A DNA stretch of 64,000 nt from positions 1 through 64,000 of the forward strand of contig NZ_FQUS01000009.1 of NCBI RefSeq assembly GCF_900129315.1, written 5' to 3'. The position numbers and the translations under genes were made by a program. Below are positions 54,188-62,434 of the stretch, in pieces (position 1 is the stretch's first letter; every line of letters begins with the position of its first letter). This DNA is from Fodinibius roseus (GTDB lineage: Bacteria > Bacteroidota > Rhodothermia > Balneolales > Balneolaceae). Below the pieces are notes generated by a model. The model was not told the DNA's origin. It was given only the letters and a program-made list of their open reading frames with translations, and did not search any database.

Positions 54188-54874
54188 TTAGTTTGACACA
54201 GCCAGCATCCCCAGCAGTTTTTCAGCCTCGCCAGCGTGATTACTGTCTCCATATTGATCCACAACGATCCGGGCATACTTCTCAGCTGCTTCGGGGTTAC
54301 CGGCGTCATGGTAGACTTGGGCTGCCTCAAGGTAGTTATAAGGCGTTGTGGAATCATTTTCGTCCCACTCTGCCGCTTTAACATATAACTCGGCAGCTTT
54401 TTCATAATTACCGGCATCCGTCGTCACTACAGCGTGGAAGGAGATGGGACCAACGCCTAAAATACCATCAGGGATATCATACTCTTCCATATAAGAAATG
54501 GCTTGCTGTACGTTCCCGAGATTATACTCGCAAACGGCAGCGTAATACCGCGCAAGGTTGGCGGCATCCGTTCGCGGATAATTATTGATGATCTGCTGAA
54601 AACCGACCGTAAAATCAGCATCCGAGCCGCTCAGCGCTCGCTCGTAATCGGAATTCAGGTAAGCGGTGGTAGCGTCAGACATAAGCTGTTGCGCCTCTTC
54701 TGCCTGCGCCGAAGCATAGTAGTAATAGCCTATGCCACCGCCGACAATGACAATGACAGCCACAATGGCTCCGATGACGGTGGATTTTCTTTGGTCATAG
54801 AAGTTTTGGGCTTTGGAGAAGGTTTCCAGCAGCGGATCGGATTCTAAATCTTCTTGTACTTGTTTCCTGGACAT
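54188..54874 (-). CDS. Membrane-anchored TPR protein (YfgM-like)
   Basis: A 228-residue protein with a cytoplasmic N-terminus (about 1-32), one transmembrane helix (STVIGAIVAVIVIVGGGIGY, about 31-53) and TPR repeats in the rest (for example YAAVCEYNLGNVQQAISYME and NYLEAAQVYHDAGNPEAAEK). This is the layout of YfgM/TPR_21 proteins, which interact with the SecYEG translocon or with chaperones. It ends convergently with the Gfo gene's terminator region. Its partner is unknown here. Confidence 0.82.
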   Translation of the reverse strand: MSRKQVQEDLESDPLLETFSKAQNFYDQRKSTVIGAIVAVIVIVGGGIGYYYYASAQAEEAQQLMSDATTAYLNSDYERALSGSDADFTVGFQQIINNYPRTDAANLARYYAAVCEYNLGNVQQAISYMEEYDIPDGILGVGPISFHAVVTTDAGNYEKAAELYVKAAEWDENDSTTPYNYLEAAQVYHDAGNPEAAEKYARIVVDQYGDSNHAGEAEKLLGMLAVSN

Positions 54875-54897
54875 GATCTATTGTTGTTAATCTTATT

Positions 54898-55034
54898 GAA
54901 AGCTTTATAAAACCGTTATTTCAGCCAATTTCTGTGTTTATGTGTCACATACGCCTTAATATACGGGTGTTTTTGAATTCGCTCTGGCTTTGATACCGCT
55001 ATTGATCAACATTCCTGGTTATCCAAAGCCCTTT
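54898..55034 (-). repeat. Dispersed ~140-bp repeat, copy D
   Basis: A copy in the opposite orientation to copies A and B: begins GAAAGCTTTATAAAACCGTT and ends CATTCCTGGTTATCCAAAGC with CCTTTT. Shared blocks on the minus strand include ACCAGGAAT, TTGATCAATA and AAAGCC. Confidence 0.7.
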
Positions 55035-55079
55035 TATTTCAGTCGGTAAAAATATGATTGTTTTGGGTGATAGCAAAAT

Positions 55080-55760
55080 TTAAAGTGGATGCAGCTTGCC
55101 GTGAGAAAGTTTGTAAACCAGATCGGAACGCTCCGCAATATTTTTTTCGTGGGTGATTAATAAAATACTGAGTTCCCTTTCTTCTCTCAGGTTAAATAAA
55201 AAATCCAGCAGAATTTCGGTATTGCGTTCATCCAGGTTTCCGGTGGGTTCGTCCGCTAAAATGAGTTCGGGATCATTCAACAGGGCGCGGGCCATGGCCA
55301 CCCGCTGCTGTTCGCCGCCTGAAAGTTGAGCGGGACGGTGTTCCCCGCGTTCGAGAATCCCGAAATCGCGGAGCAGTCCCTCCGCCTTTTCTTTGGTTTC
55401 CTGCTGGGCATCCCCCCGGATCAGCCCGGGCATCATGATGTTTTCAAGGGCCGTGAATTCCGGGAGCAGGTGATGGAACTGGAAAACAAATCCCAGTTGT
55501 CTGTTGCGAAAGCCTGCGAGTTCCTCTCGTCGCATCCCATAAATAGAGCGGCCTTCCCAGGAGACGGTCCCGCCATCCGGCTCATCCAGTCCCCCCAATA
55601 TATGGAGGAGCGTGCTCTTGCCGCAGCCGCTGGCGCCGACCACCGTGACGATGGAACCCTTGTCAATGGCGACGGAAGCCCCGTCAAGCACGGTCAGGGG
55701 TTTGTGACCATGCTCATCATCAAACGTCTTCGTGATATTCTGTGCTTCTAAAATGGGCAT
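55080..55760 (-). CDS. LolD/MacB-type ABC transporter ATP-binding protein
   Basis: A 226-residue ATPase. Walker A is VGASGCGKSTLLH, the Q-loop is in FVFQFHHLLPEFTALENIMM, the signature is LSGGEQQRVAMARALLNDPE, Walker B is LILADEPTGNLDE and the H-loop is LLITHEKNIA. FQFHHLLPEFTALEN is characteristic of LolD, which powers release of lipoproteins from the inner membrane through LolC/E-type permeases. No permease gene is adjacent. It lies 9 bases after the phosphodiesterase gene and probably belongs to the same transcript. Confidence 0.92.
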   Translation of the reverse strand: MPILEAQNITKTFDDEHGHKPLTVLDGASVAIDKGSIVTVVGASGCGKSTLLHILGGLDEPDGGTVSWEGRSIYGMRREELAGFRNRQLGFVFQFHHLLPEFTALENIMMPGLIRGDAQQETKEKAEGLLRDFGILERGEHRPAQLSGGEQQRVAMARALLNDPELILADEPTGNLDERNTEILLDFLFNLREERELSILLITHEKNIAERSDLVYKLSHGKLHPL

Positions 55761-55769
55761 CGATATGGT

Positions 55770-56591
55770 TTATTGCTCCGTCTTGCTTGTATTAAAAGAA
55801 GGATAGACGATCGGCTCAATGTGATGGCAGTCCCCGGTCTGAGTATCAACTTTGGCCGTGATTGCACAGAGATGATTATTACCGTCGGCTAACTTGTACC
55901 GGTGAGGCGTCCCCAGCATAAACCGCTTCATAGAGGTATTCTTATCCATGCCCAAAACTGAATCAAAGGAGCCGGTCATACCCACATCACTGATATATCC
56001 CGTACCCCTGGGGAACAGACGCGCATCATTGGTCGGGATGTGCGTATGTGTGCCTACGAATACGGAAATTTCGCCATCCAGATGCCAGGCCAGCGCCAAC
56101 TTTTCGGCGGTGGCTTCGGCGTGAAAATCCACAAAAATAAGATCCGTCTGTTCTTTCATTCGTTCAATAACCCAGTCGGCCGTGGAGAAAGGATCATCGA
56201 TGGGATTCATAAACGTGCGGCCCTGCAGATTTAAAACGCCAATCTTCTGATTAATCTCCGGAATGTCATAAATCCCAAAGCCGTACCCGGGGTTGCCGGT
56301 GGGATAGTTCATGGGACGGAGGATATTTCCATCTTCCTTCATATAGTCGAAAACTTTCCATTTGGCAAAGGAGTGATTTCCGCCGGTAATAACGTGGACT
56401 CCCAAATCATAAAGCCGCCGGATAATGGAGCGGTTGATCCCCTTTCCTTTGTGAGAGTTTTCGCCATTGGCAATAACGAAATCCGCTTCGTGCTTTTTTA
56501 TCAGACTGGGTAAAATTGTTTCGAGGAGACTGAGACCGGGTTCTCCGACGATGTCGCCTACAAAAAGAATATTCACTAAGTTTTTGGACAT
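55770..56591 (-). CDS. YmdB-family metallophosphoesterase (2',3'-cyclic phosphodiesterase)
   Basis: A 273-residue enzyme of TIGR00282. Metal-site motifs are LFVGDIVGEPG, VIANGENSHKG, VITGGNHSFAK, FVDFHAEATAEK and VGTHTHIPTND. The Bacillus enzyme YmdB hydrolyses 2',3'-cyclic nucleotides and controls the choice between biofilm and motility. It is placed between zapA and lolD on the minus strand, the usual Bacteroidota arrangement. Confidence 0.94.
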   Translation of the reverse strand: MSKNLVNILFVGDIVGEPGLSLLETILPSLIKKHEADFVIANGENSHKGKGINRSIIRRLYDLGVHVITGGNHSFAKWKVFDYMKEDGNILRPMNYPTGNPGYGFGIYDIPEINQKIGVLNLQGRTFMNPIDDPFSTADWVIERMKEQTDLIFVDFHAEATAEKLALAWHLDGEISVFVGTHTHIPTNDARLFPRGTGYISDVGMTGSFDSVLGMDKNTSMKRFMLGTPHRYKLADGNNHLCAITAKVDTQTGDCHHIEPIVYPSFNTSKTEQ

Positions 56592-56669
56592 GCTGAGTTG
56601 TTAAGGCGAAAAAGCTTCTTAATTAAACTGTAAAGGTAAGGAATAAAACGCCTTTCTCAGAAAAAAATA

Positions 56670-56963
56670 TCAGGATGTTATTTCATCCACAAAGTCATCG
56701 AGTGATTCATTGACTTCTTTCATTACTTTTTCTTCTTGCTGGTTGAGCTCTCTGTTTTGTTTTCGCTCCTCAAATAGTTCCTCAGCGATAGCAAGAGCGG
56801 CAAGCGACATGACGGTCGTATCGGGTTGTTTGTTGAGTTCCTGCTTGTACTGGCGAAACTTGTCATCCACATAGCGCGCAATACGCTTAATGGTCTCCTC
56901 TTCCGAATCCTCAACTTTCAGCGGGTATTGTTTACCTAAGATCGTGACTTTAACTGATTTCAT
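56670..56963 (-). CDS. zapA: Cell division protein ZapA
   Basis: A 97-residue protein with an N-terminal beta-hairpin (SVKVTILGKQYPLKVEDSEE), a helical middle (IKRIARYVDDKFRQYKQELN) and a coiled-coil tail. ZapA bundles FtsZ filaments at mid-cell. Length and pattern are typical. The start codon overlaps the stop of the coiled-coil gene upstream (ATGA), indicating translational coupling with that gene. Confidence 0.9.
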   Translation of the reverse strand: MKSVKVTILGKQYPLKVEDSEEETIKRIARYVDDKFRQYKQELNKQPDTTVMSLAALAIAEELFEERKQNRELNQQEEKVMKEVNESLDDFVDEITS

Positions 56964-57217
56964 CTGTTATCCTCAAGGTGATTGTCAATTTTTGAAATCA
57001 ATCCCAATACCTGATGGCGTATGGCAAGCCGCTCCGATTCTGATACCTCGGAGAAGATATCGGTCTGACCTTCTTCAATTTCACGAAGCTTTGATTTGAG
57101 CTGGCTGTTTTCCTCTTCCAGTTCTTCAATTTGTCCCTTCAAAGATCTTACCTCTGTCCGGATGCGATCGAGTAACTGGAGAAACTCTTTTTTGTATGGA
57201 CTATTTTCTGATAACAC
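56960..57217 (-). CDS. Short coiled-coil protein translationally coupled to zapA
   Basis: An 85-residue protein of which residues about 10-50 form a coiled coil (FLQLLDRIRTEVRSLKGQIE, then ELEEENSQLKSKLREIEEG). It is short, acidic and helical, like ZapB, the partner of ZapA in Gammaproteobacteria, but it cannot be aligned confidently. It overlaps zapA by 4 bases and begins 9 bases after pheT, so all three share one mRNA. A role in the Z-ring is inferred from coupling alone. Confidence 0.75.
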   Translation of the reverse strand: MLSENSPYKKEFLQLLDRIRTEVRSLKGQIEELEEENSQLKSKLREIEEGQTDIFSEVSESERLAIRHQVLGLISKIDNHLEDNR

Positions 57218-57226
57218 TATCGAAAA

Positions 57227-59635
57227 TTATGATCGAAGTTTAGCGGAATATTGTTTTTCAAGGGCCTTTACAACTTTATTAATTATAGGCTCTACTTCGT
57301 TGATAGTCAATGTTTTGTTTTTATCCAGAAAAGAAAGTCGGAATGCAAGGCTTTTTTTCTTTTTTCCCAGTGATTCCCCTTCGAAAACATCAAATATCTG
57401 TAGGTCCCGCAGCGAAGGGCCAGCTGTTTCCCTGATCGATTTAAGCAGGTCCCCGGCCCGAACGGATTGATCCACGATGACGGCAAAGTCAAATTCAAAA
57501 GAGGGAAATTTGGAAACGGCTTCGTAGGGCTGTTTCCCGATTTTCCGGCGGATCCTGAAGATTTGCGTCAGCGAAAATTCTGCGATAACGGCCGGAAGAG
57601 TAATATCGAAATGACTAAGCATTTCATCGGAGACGCTATAAAGCTTACCGATAGTGTCATCCTGAACGTTATAATGGAGCACATTGTTCTCATCGACGGA
57701 TGTATCCACGTGTTTACCTATGTCAAGCTGCTCAAGAAAGCTGCGGACGGAAGCCTTCAGATCAAAGGCATCGTAGTGTTCAGGCTCTGTCTTCCAGTGT
57801 TCAACGGTCTTAAAGCCGGCTAATCCCAGAAGGATATTCGTCTCTTCCAGGATCCCCCGGTGGTAGGTGCCCTTCTCTGCCTGTTCAAAAACATTGCCGA
57901 CTTCAAAAAAACGAACTTGTCGGGCCTTTCTGTTGAAATTATAGGCCGTCGCTTTCAAAAAACCGTAGAGCAGGGACGGTCGGAGGGTGGTCATATCGCT
58001 GGAGATGGGGTTTAGCGTATGAATCATATCGTCGAGCTTCCCCAGCCACCCGGCCTCCTCTTCAGGCATCAGCGAATTGGAGTATATTTCCCGGAAGCGC
58101 AACCCTTTTGCCGTTTCCTTTGATTTGGAGAGCATTTTCTCCCATTCTGTAATGGGTTCGGGGGAAATAAATTTGCCATGCCCGGGGGACGGAATGTTAT
58201 TGTAATCGTACAGCCGTCCCACTTCTTCAATGAGATCGACTTCGCGCTCCAGGTCGGGACGGAAGGTCGGTATGCGGTAGCGGAGCACAGATTCATTTTT
58301 TTCCAGAAGCCCGAACTCCAGTCCATCCAGAAGGCCGGCAATCTCATCGGTCGAAAAGTCGGTCCCCAGCAGTCGATTGACGTAGGATTTGCGAAGGGAC
58401 AATGAGTGGGCTTCCGTTCTGACCGGGTGGACATCCGTACAGCCGTCAACTACGGTTCCGCCGGCGACCTCTGCAATAAGCCGGGCGGTACGCTCCGCGG
58501 CTATACGCTGCAATTGTGGGTCCACACCCCGCTCAAAACGGTAGGAGGCATCGGTCTGGAGTACTTGCTCCTTGGCCGTCTTGCGAATAGAGGCGGGATC
58601 AAAGTAAGCGCTCTCAATCAGGATGTTCCGGGTTTGGTCGCTGACTTCCGAATCGACGCCGCCCATAACGCCTGCAATGGCCACCGGCCCCTCGCCGTCA
58701 CAAATGAAGAGTGTGCCCGCCGGGCAGTTTCGTTGTACATGATCGAGTGTTTCGAATGTAATTTCTTCTTCAAAATCCTTCACAACAATTTTGTCTCCCT
58801 TAAGAGTGTCGGCATCGAAAGCGTGCAGCGGCTGACCCAGTTCAAACATGACATAGTTGGTGATATCCACGATATTGTTGACGGGACGAACGCCCAGGGC
58901 TTTAAGGCGATGTTGCAGCCAGGAGGGGGAGTCATCGATGGATATATTCCGGACCATCTTGCCGGCGTAGCGGTGACATTTTTCCGGCGCTTCAATTTCG
59001 ATGTCAATCTCTTTGAGCGGCTCTGTCTCCGCAAAAGTGGTCTCGAAGGGCCGGGATAGCTCAAGGGAAAGGGCCGCCGCCAGGTCACGTGCAACCCCGA
59101 GGTGACAGGTGGCGTCGGGACGATTGGGGGTGAGTTCGATATCGATAATGGTATCCCGGTAGAGGTCGAGGGCTTCATGCAGGGGAGTACCGGGCGCCAG
59201 CCGCTGATCCAGTACCATAATGCCGCTGTGATCGTCACCAAGGCCCAGTTCATCTTCGGCGCAGATCATGCCCCTGGATTCTTTACCCCTCAGCTTCACT
59301 TCCCGGATCGTAAAGGGTTCACCATCGTCGGTTTCAACCGGCAGTGAGGTGCCCACCGTCGCAACCGGCACTTTTTGTCCACCGGTCACATTATCCGCAC
59401 CACAGATGATCTGCACGGTTTCATTACCGGTATCGACCTTACAAATGCGGAGACGGTCGGCATTGGGATGGTCATTCACTTCCAGTACTTCACCCACGAG
59501 AACGCCTTCCAGTCTGTTGCCGTAAGCGGCGACTTCCTCCACTTCGAGACCGATCAGCGTAAGCTTTTCAGCTGTTTCCTGCGGTGATAGATCCAGGTCT
59601 ATAAATTCAGTGAGCCAGTTGTATGAAATTTTCAT
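57227..59635 (-). CDS. pheT: Phenylalanyl-tRNA synthetase beta subunit
   Basis: A complete 802-residue beta subunit. In order it has the N-terminal start MKISYNWLTEFIDLDLSPQE, a tRNA-binding EMAP-like domain (about 40-155, VGEVLEVNDHPNADRLRICK), B3/B4 editing domain (about 200-400), B5, a catalytic-like core (LIEEVGRLYDYNNIPS), and the C-terminal FDX-ACB anticodon-binding domain (about 705-800, SKFPSFEFDFAVIVDQSVRA). With PheS it forms the (alpha-beta)2 enzyme that charges tRNA-Phe. It lies 115 bases after pheS, with a palindromic repeat between. Confidence 0.97.
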   Translation of the reverse strand: MKISYNWLTEFIDLDLSPQETAEKLTLIGLEVEEVAAYGNRLEGVLVGEVLEVNDHPNADRLRICKVDTGNETVQIICGADNVTGGQKVPVATVGTSLPVETDDGEPFTIREVKLRGKESRGMICAEDELGLGDDHSGIMVLDQRLAPGTPLHEALDLYRDTIIDIELTPNRPDATCHLGVARDLAAALSLELSRPFETTFAETEPLKEIDIEIEAPEKCHRYAGKMVRNISIDDSPSWLQHRLKALGVRPVNNIVDITNYVMFELGQPLHAFDADTLKGDKIVVKDFEEEITFETLDHVQRNCPAGTLFICDGEGPVAIAGVMGGVDSEVSDQTRNILIESAYFDPASIRKTAKEQVLQTDASYRFERGVDPQLQRIAAERTARLIAEVAGGTVVDGCTDVHPVRTEAHSLSLRKSYVNRLLGTDFSTDEIAGLLDGLEFGLLEKNESVLRYRIPTFRPDLEREVDLIEEVGRLYDYNNIPSPGHGKFISPEPITEWEKMLSKSKETAKGLRFREIYSNSLMPEEEAGWLGKLDDMIHTLNPISSDMTTLRPSLLYGFLKATAYNFNRKARQVRFFEVGNVFEQAEKGTYHRGILEETNILLGLAGFKTVEHWKTEPEHYDAFDLKASVRSFLEQLDIGKHVDTSVDENNVLHYNVQDDTIGKLYSVSDEMLSHFDITLPAVIAEFSLTQIFRIRRKIGKQPYEAVSKFPSFEFDFAVIVDQSVRAGDLLKSIRETAGPSLRDLQIFDVFEGESLGKKKKSLAFRLSFLDKNKTLTINEVEPIINKVVKALEKQYSAKLRS

Positions 59636-59658
59636 GTAGCTACAGGTCAGTTTAAGCG

Positions 59659-59732
59659 GTCATTTGGGACGAGGGCGAGGTTTCTTCGTGCAAGTTTTCC
59701 TCGTTAAAAGGTCTCGCCCTGGTCGGAATGAC
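59659..59732. repeat. REP-like imperfect palindrome between pheS and pheT
   Basis: GTCATT at 59659 pairs with AATGAC at 59732. The inner arms AGGGCGAG (59672-59679) and CTCGCCCT (59713-59720) match perfectly, giving a 74-base structure. The outer arms GTCATTCCGACCAGG resemble the GTCATTCCGAC class of interspersed bacterial palindromes. It may stabilise or attenuate the pheST mRNA. Confidence 0.65.
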
Positions 59733-59750
59733 AGTTAAAATAGCATTGGG

Positions 59751-60758
59751 TTAATGAAATTGTTCTAAAAAACGGACGTCGTTGTCGTAAAAGATGCGAA
59801 TATCATCAATCTGATGGCGGAGCAGAGCAATACGCTCCACCCCCATCCCCCAGGCAAAACCGGTGTATTTTTCAGGATCGATATCAACCGCCTTCAACAC
59901 ATTGGGGTCGACCATGCCCGAGCCCAGGATTTCAAGCCAGCGGCCGCTCCCGTTGGTTTCCCACCAGATATCCATCTCAAGGCTCGGTTCGGTAAAAGGG
60001 AAGAACCCGGGACGCAAGCGGTATTTGACATCGCTTCCGAACATGAGCTGTGCAAAACTGATGAGTGTTTCTTTAAGTTCGGCAACACTCACATCCGTAT
60101 CAATGTACAAAGCCTCGACCTGGTGGAAGAGGAAATATGATTTGGGAGAAACCGCCTCATTTCGATAGACTCGTCCGGGCATGATCGTTCGAATAGGCGG
60201 TTCCTTATCCTGCATAAGGCGGATTTGAACCGGGGAGGTGTGCGTGCGAAGGACCAGGTCCTCGGTTTCCGGATCGTCGCTTTTCCGGATGAAAAAAGTA
60301 TCCTGTTCATCGCGTGCCGGGTGGTTGGGAGGGAAGTTGAGCGCGGTGAAGTTATGAAAATCATCTTCCACCTCCGGTCCGTCTGCGATAGAAAAGCCGA
60401 GCCGATAAAATATCTCTTTCATCTCCTCGAGCGTCTGTGTCAGCGGATGATAGGAGCCGGCAGCATAGGGAGGGGCAGGCAGTGAAAGGTCATCTTTGGC
60501 GCTTAGCGCAGCCGTCTCCTTACGCTGCAGGCGCTTTTTGTGTTCTTCGTATGTTTTTTCCGCAAGATTTTTAACTGCATTCATCGCCTTGCCCACTTTT
60601 GCTTTCTCTTCGTTGGGCACTTCGCGCATCCGGGAAAACATAGCCGGTACTTTGCCTTTGCGGGATAAAAATTCCAGACGGAAGGTCTCCAGCTCTTCTT
60701 CGTTGGTTATTGTAACATGGGCAATTTCTTCTTTCAGTGCTTCTATGTCATCCAGCAT
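59751..60758 (-). CDS. pheS: Phenylalanyl-tRNA synthetase alpha subunit
   Basis: A 335-residue class II synthetase subunit. It has an N-terminal coiled coil (about 1-85), then motif 1 with HPLTQTLEEMKEIFYRLGFS, FHNFTALNFPPNHPARDEQD, motif 2 RTHTSPVQIRLM, and motif 3 with GFAWGMGVERIALLRHQIDD. It joins phenylalanine to ATP and tRNA-Phe with PheT. It is downstream of rplT, but a terminator separates them, so it must have its own promoter in 60759-60897. Confidence 0.97.
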   Translation of the reverse strand: MLDDIEALKEEIAHVTITNEEELETFRLEFLSRKGKVPAMFSRMREVPNEEKAKVGKAMNAVKNLAEKTYEEHKKRLQRKETAALSAKDDLSLPAPPYAAGSYHPLTQTLEEMKEIFYRLGFSIADGPEVEDDFHNFTALNFPPNHPARDEQDTFFIRKSDDPETEDLVLRTHTSPVQIRLMQDKEPPIRTIMPGRVYRNEAVSPKSYFLFHQVEALYIDTDVSVAELKETLISFAQLMFGSDVKYRLRPGFFPFTEPSLEMDIWWETNGSGRWLEILGSGMVDPNVLKAVDIDPEKYTGFAWGMGVERIALLRHQIDDIRIFYDNDVRFLEQFH

Positions 60759-60897
60759 GAGAACTAAAAATGTATGATCGATCCTAAATTGTACGTTATA
60801 TAAAACAGGTCCCGTAATTACATCGGCAGAGTACTATCGCCGGTCAGGCGGCGTATAAAGCAGGTAATGGAATCTATTTAATTCAGTAAAACCGTTC

Positions 60898-60956
60898 AAT
60901 AAAAATAAAAAAGCCGATCCATCCTGTATACATAACTATAAAGGAGGACCGGCTTT
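60898..60956 (-). terminator. Rho-independent terminator downstream of rplT
   Basis: On the minus strand AAAGCCGGTCC pairs with GGATCGGCTTT (one G-T pair; arms at 60946-60956 and 60910-60920), followed by TTTTATTTTTATT. It ends the infC-rpmI-rplT transcript. Confidence 0.85.
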
Positions 60957-60973
60957 AAATGGTACGGATGCCG

Positions 60974-61321
60974 TTAGTTGACCGCTTCTTCAACAATAGC
61001 GCTGAAAGCATCCGGATCAGTGACGGCAAGATCCGCCAGGACCTTCCGGTTGATCTCAATATTTTTCTTGTTAAGGGCCCCCATCAATCGTGAATAGGTC
61101 GTATCGTTCTGACGGGCAGCCGCATTAATGCGTGTGATCCAGAGCTTTCGGAATTCACGTTTACGAACTTTGCGGTCGCGATACTGGTACAGCATCCCTT
61201 TTTCTACCGCATTTTTCGCAAATTTATAAACATTACTGCGCTTGCCCCAGTAACCTTTCGCCTGGTCTAAAATTTTCCGGCGACGGCGACGGGAAGCCAC
61301 CTTATTTCTTGAACGTGGCAT
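60974..61321 (-). CDS. rplT: 50S ribosomal protein L20
   Basis: A 115-residue protein with basic N-terminus [20 protein letters not shown] and the signature [20 protein letters not shown]. It binds 23S rRNA early in assembly. The order infC-rpmI-rplT on the minus strand is the usual one. It is separated from rpmI by a copy of the dispersed repeat. Confidence 0.97.
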   Translation of the reverse strand: MPRSRNKVASRRRRRKILDQAKGYWGKRSNVYKFAKNAVEKGMLYQYRDRKVRKREFRKLWITRINAAARQNDTTYSRLMGALNKKNIEINRKVLADLAVTDPDAFSAIVEEAVN

Positions 61322-61355
61322 TTGATCTAATGTTTAAGGATTAATGTAATTGTTA

Positions 61356-61499
61356 GAGAGCTTTGCAAAAACCGTTCTTTTGGCCAACAATTTGCATTTT
61401 TGCACATTCAACATCCCCTCACATATGCTATAATATATGGAAGGTGAATCTGCTCAGGCTTTGATATTGGTCAAAATTCCTTGTTTTTCGAAACCCTTT
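61356..61499 (-). repeat. Dispersed ~140-bp repeat, copy C
   Basis: A 144-base copy between rpmI and rplT, an unusual place inside a conserved ribosomal operon. It begins GAGAGCTTTGCAAAAACCGT and ends CAAAATTCCTTGTTTTTCGA with AACCCTTT. It shares TTGGCCAA and GTGAGG-type blocks with copies A and B on the opposite strand. Confidence 0.75.
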
Positions 61500-61518
61500 A
61501 TGAATGAATATTCGTTGC

Positions 61519-61716
61519 TTATTTATAAGGAAGCATCTGCTCGACATCCTTTTTCTGCGTCTTGTCGACGGTGGTCGTCTTGCCGAGCTTTCGTTTTCTC
61601 TTACTTCTTTTTTTAGTGAGGATATGACTTTTGCCGGCTTTTTTTCGCTTAATTTTGCCTGAAGCAGTCTTTTTGAAGCGTTTTTTAGCCCCACTGTTCG
61701 ATTTCATCTTTGGCAT
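61519..61716 (-). CDS. rpmI: 50S ribosomal protein L35
   Basis: A 65-residue very basic protein: [20 protein letters not shown], then [20 protein letters not shown], the standard L35 sequence. It is located between infC and rplT and normally cotranscribed with both. Confidence 0.96.
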   Translation of the reverse strand: MPKMKSNSGAKKRFKKTASGKIKRKKAGKSHILTKKRSKRKRKLGKTTTVDKTQKKDVEQMLPYK

Positions 61717-61842
61717 AACAAAACACCTGTATAAAGATTTCTTAAAATTAAAAGGCTTGAAAGATAGTGATTATAGTATACAGAATAAACTATAATGCAA
61801 ACAAATTTATCCCTCACGGCGCGGTCTGCGGTTTCGGCTTAC

Positions 61843-62403
61843 CTAAGAACCGCCCTTGCCGGTAGGGGCCAGCATCATAATCATTCGGCGGCCCTCCATG
61901 TTCGGCTTGGTCTCGATTTCGCTCACGTCGTTTAACTCTTCGGCCAGGTCCAACAGGAGCTCTTTGCCCCGGTCGGTATAGAGCATGTCGCGGCCTCGAA
62001 ACTGAACCGTTGCTTTTACCTTGTCCCCATCTTCCAAAAAACCGCGGGCGTGCCGCGTCTTGAAATTGAGATCGTGGTCGTCCGTATTGGGACGAAAACG
62101 AAGCTCTTTAACCTGAACGGTATGTTGTTTCTTTTTGGCCTCTTTTTCTTTCTTTTTCTTTTTGTACATGTATTTCCCGAAGTCAAGCACTTTACATACC
62201 GGAGGCTCGGCATTGGGTGCTACTTCGACAAGGTCCATTCCATAGGATTCAGCTATTTCCAATGCACGGTCGATAGGGACAACTTCATGTTCCTTTTCAA
62301 CCTTTTCAGGGTGTATAACCCTTACTTTGGATGCTCTGATTTCCTCATTAGCACTGGGACGGTCGTCATTGCCCCGTGGTCGTCGTCGTTTGCGTCTTGC
62401 GAT
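61843..62403 (-). CDS. infC: Translation initiation factor IF-3, with an AUC start codon
   Basis: A 186-residue factor that blocks premature 30S-50S joining and checks initiator tRNA pairing. The N-domain reads EEIRASKVRVIHPEKVEKEH then DRALEIAESYGMDLVEVAPN, followed by the linker KVLDFGKYMYKKKKKEKEAK and C-domain VKELRFRPNTDDHDLNFKTR. No ATG, GTG or TTG is available before conserved residues; the frame opens with ATC at 62403-62401, 7 bases after GAGG in AGTAGAGGTTACTT. An AUU or AUC start is well known for infC and lets IF-3 repress itself. Confidence 0.92.
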   Translation of the reverse strand: MARRKRRRPRGNDDRPSANEEIRASKVRVIHPEKVEKEHEVVPIDRALEIAESYGMDLVEVAPNAEPPVCKVLDFGKYMYKKKKKEKEAKKKQHTVQVKELRFRPNTDDHDLNFKTRHARGFLEDGDKVKATVQFRGRDMLYTDRGKELLLDLAEELNDVSEIETKPNMEGRRMIMMLAPTGKGGS

Positions 62404-62434
62404 AAGTAACCTCTACTGTTTTATTAAAATTTAA

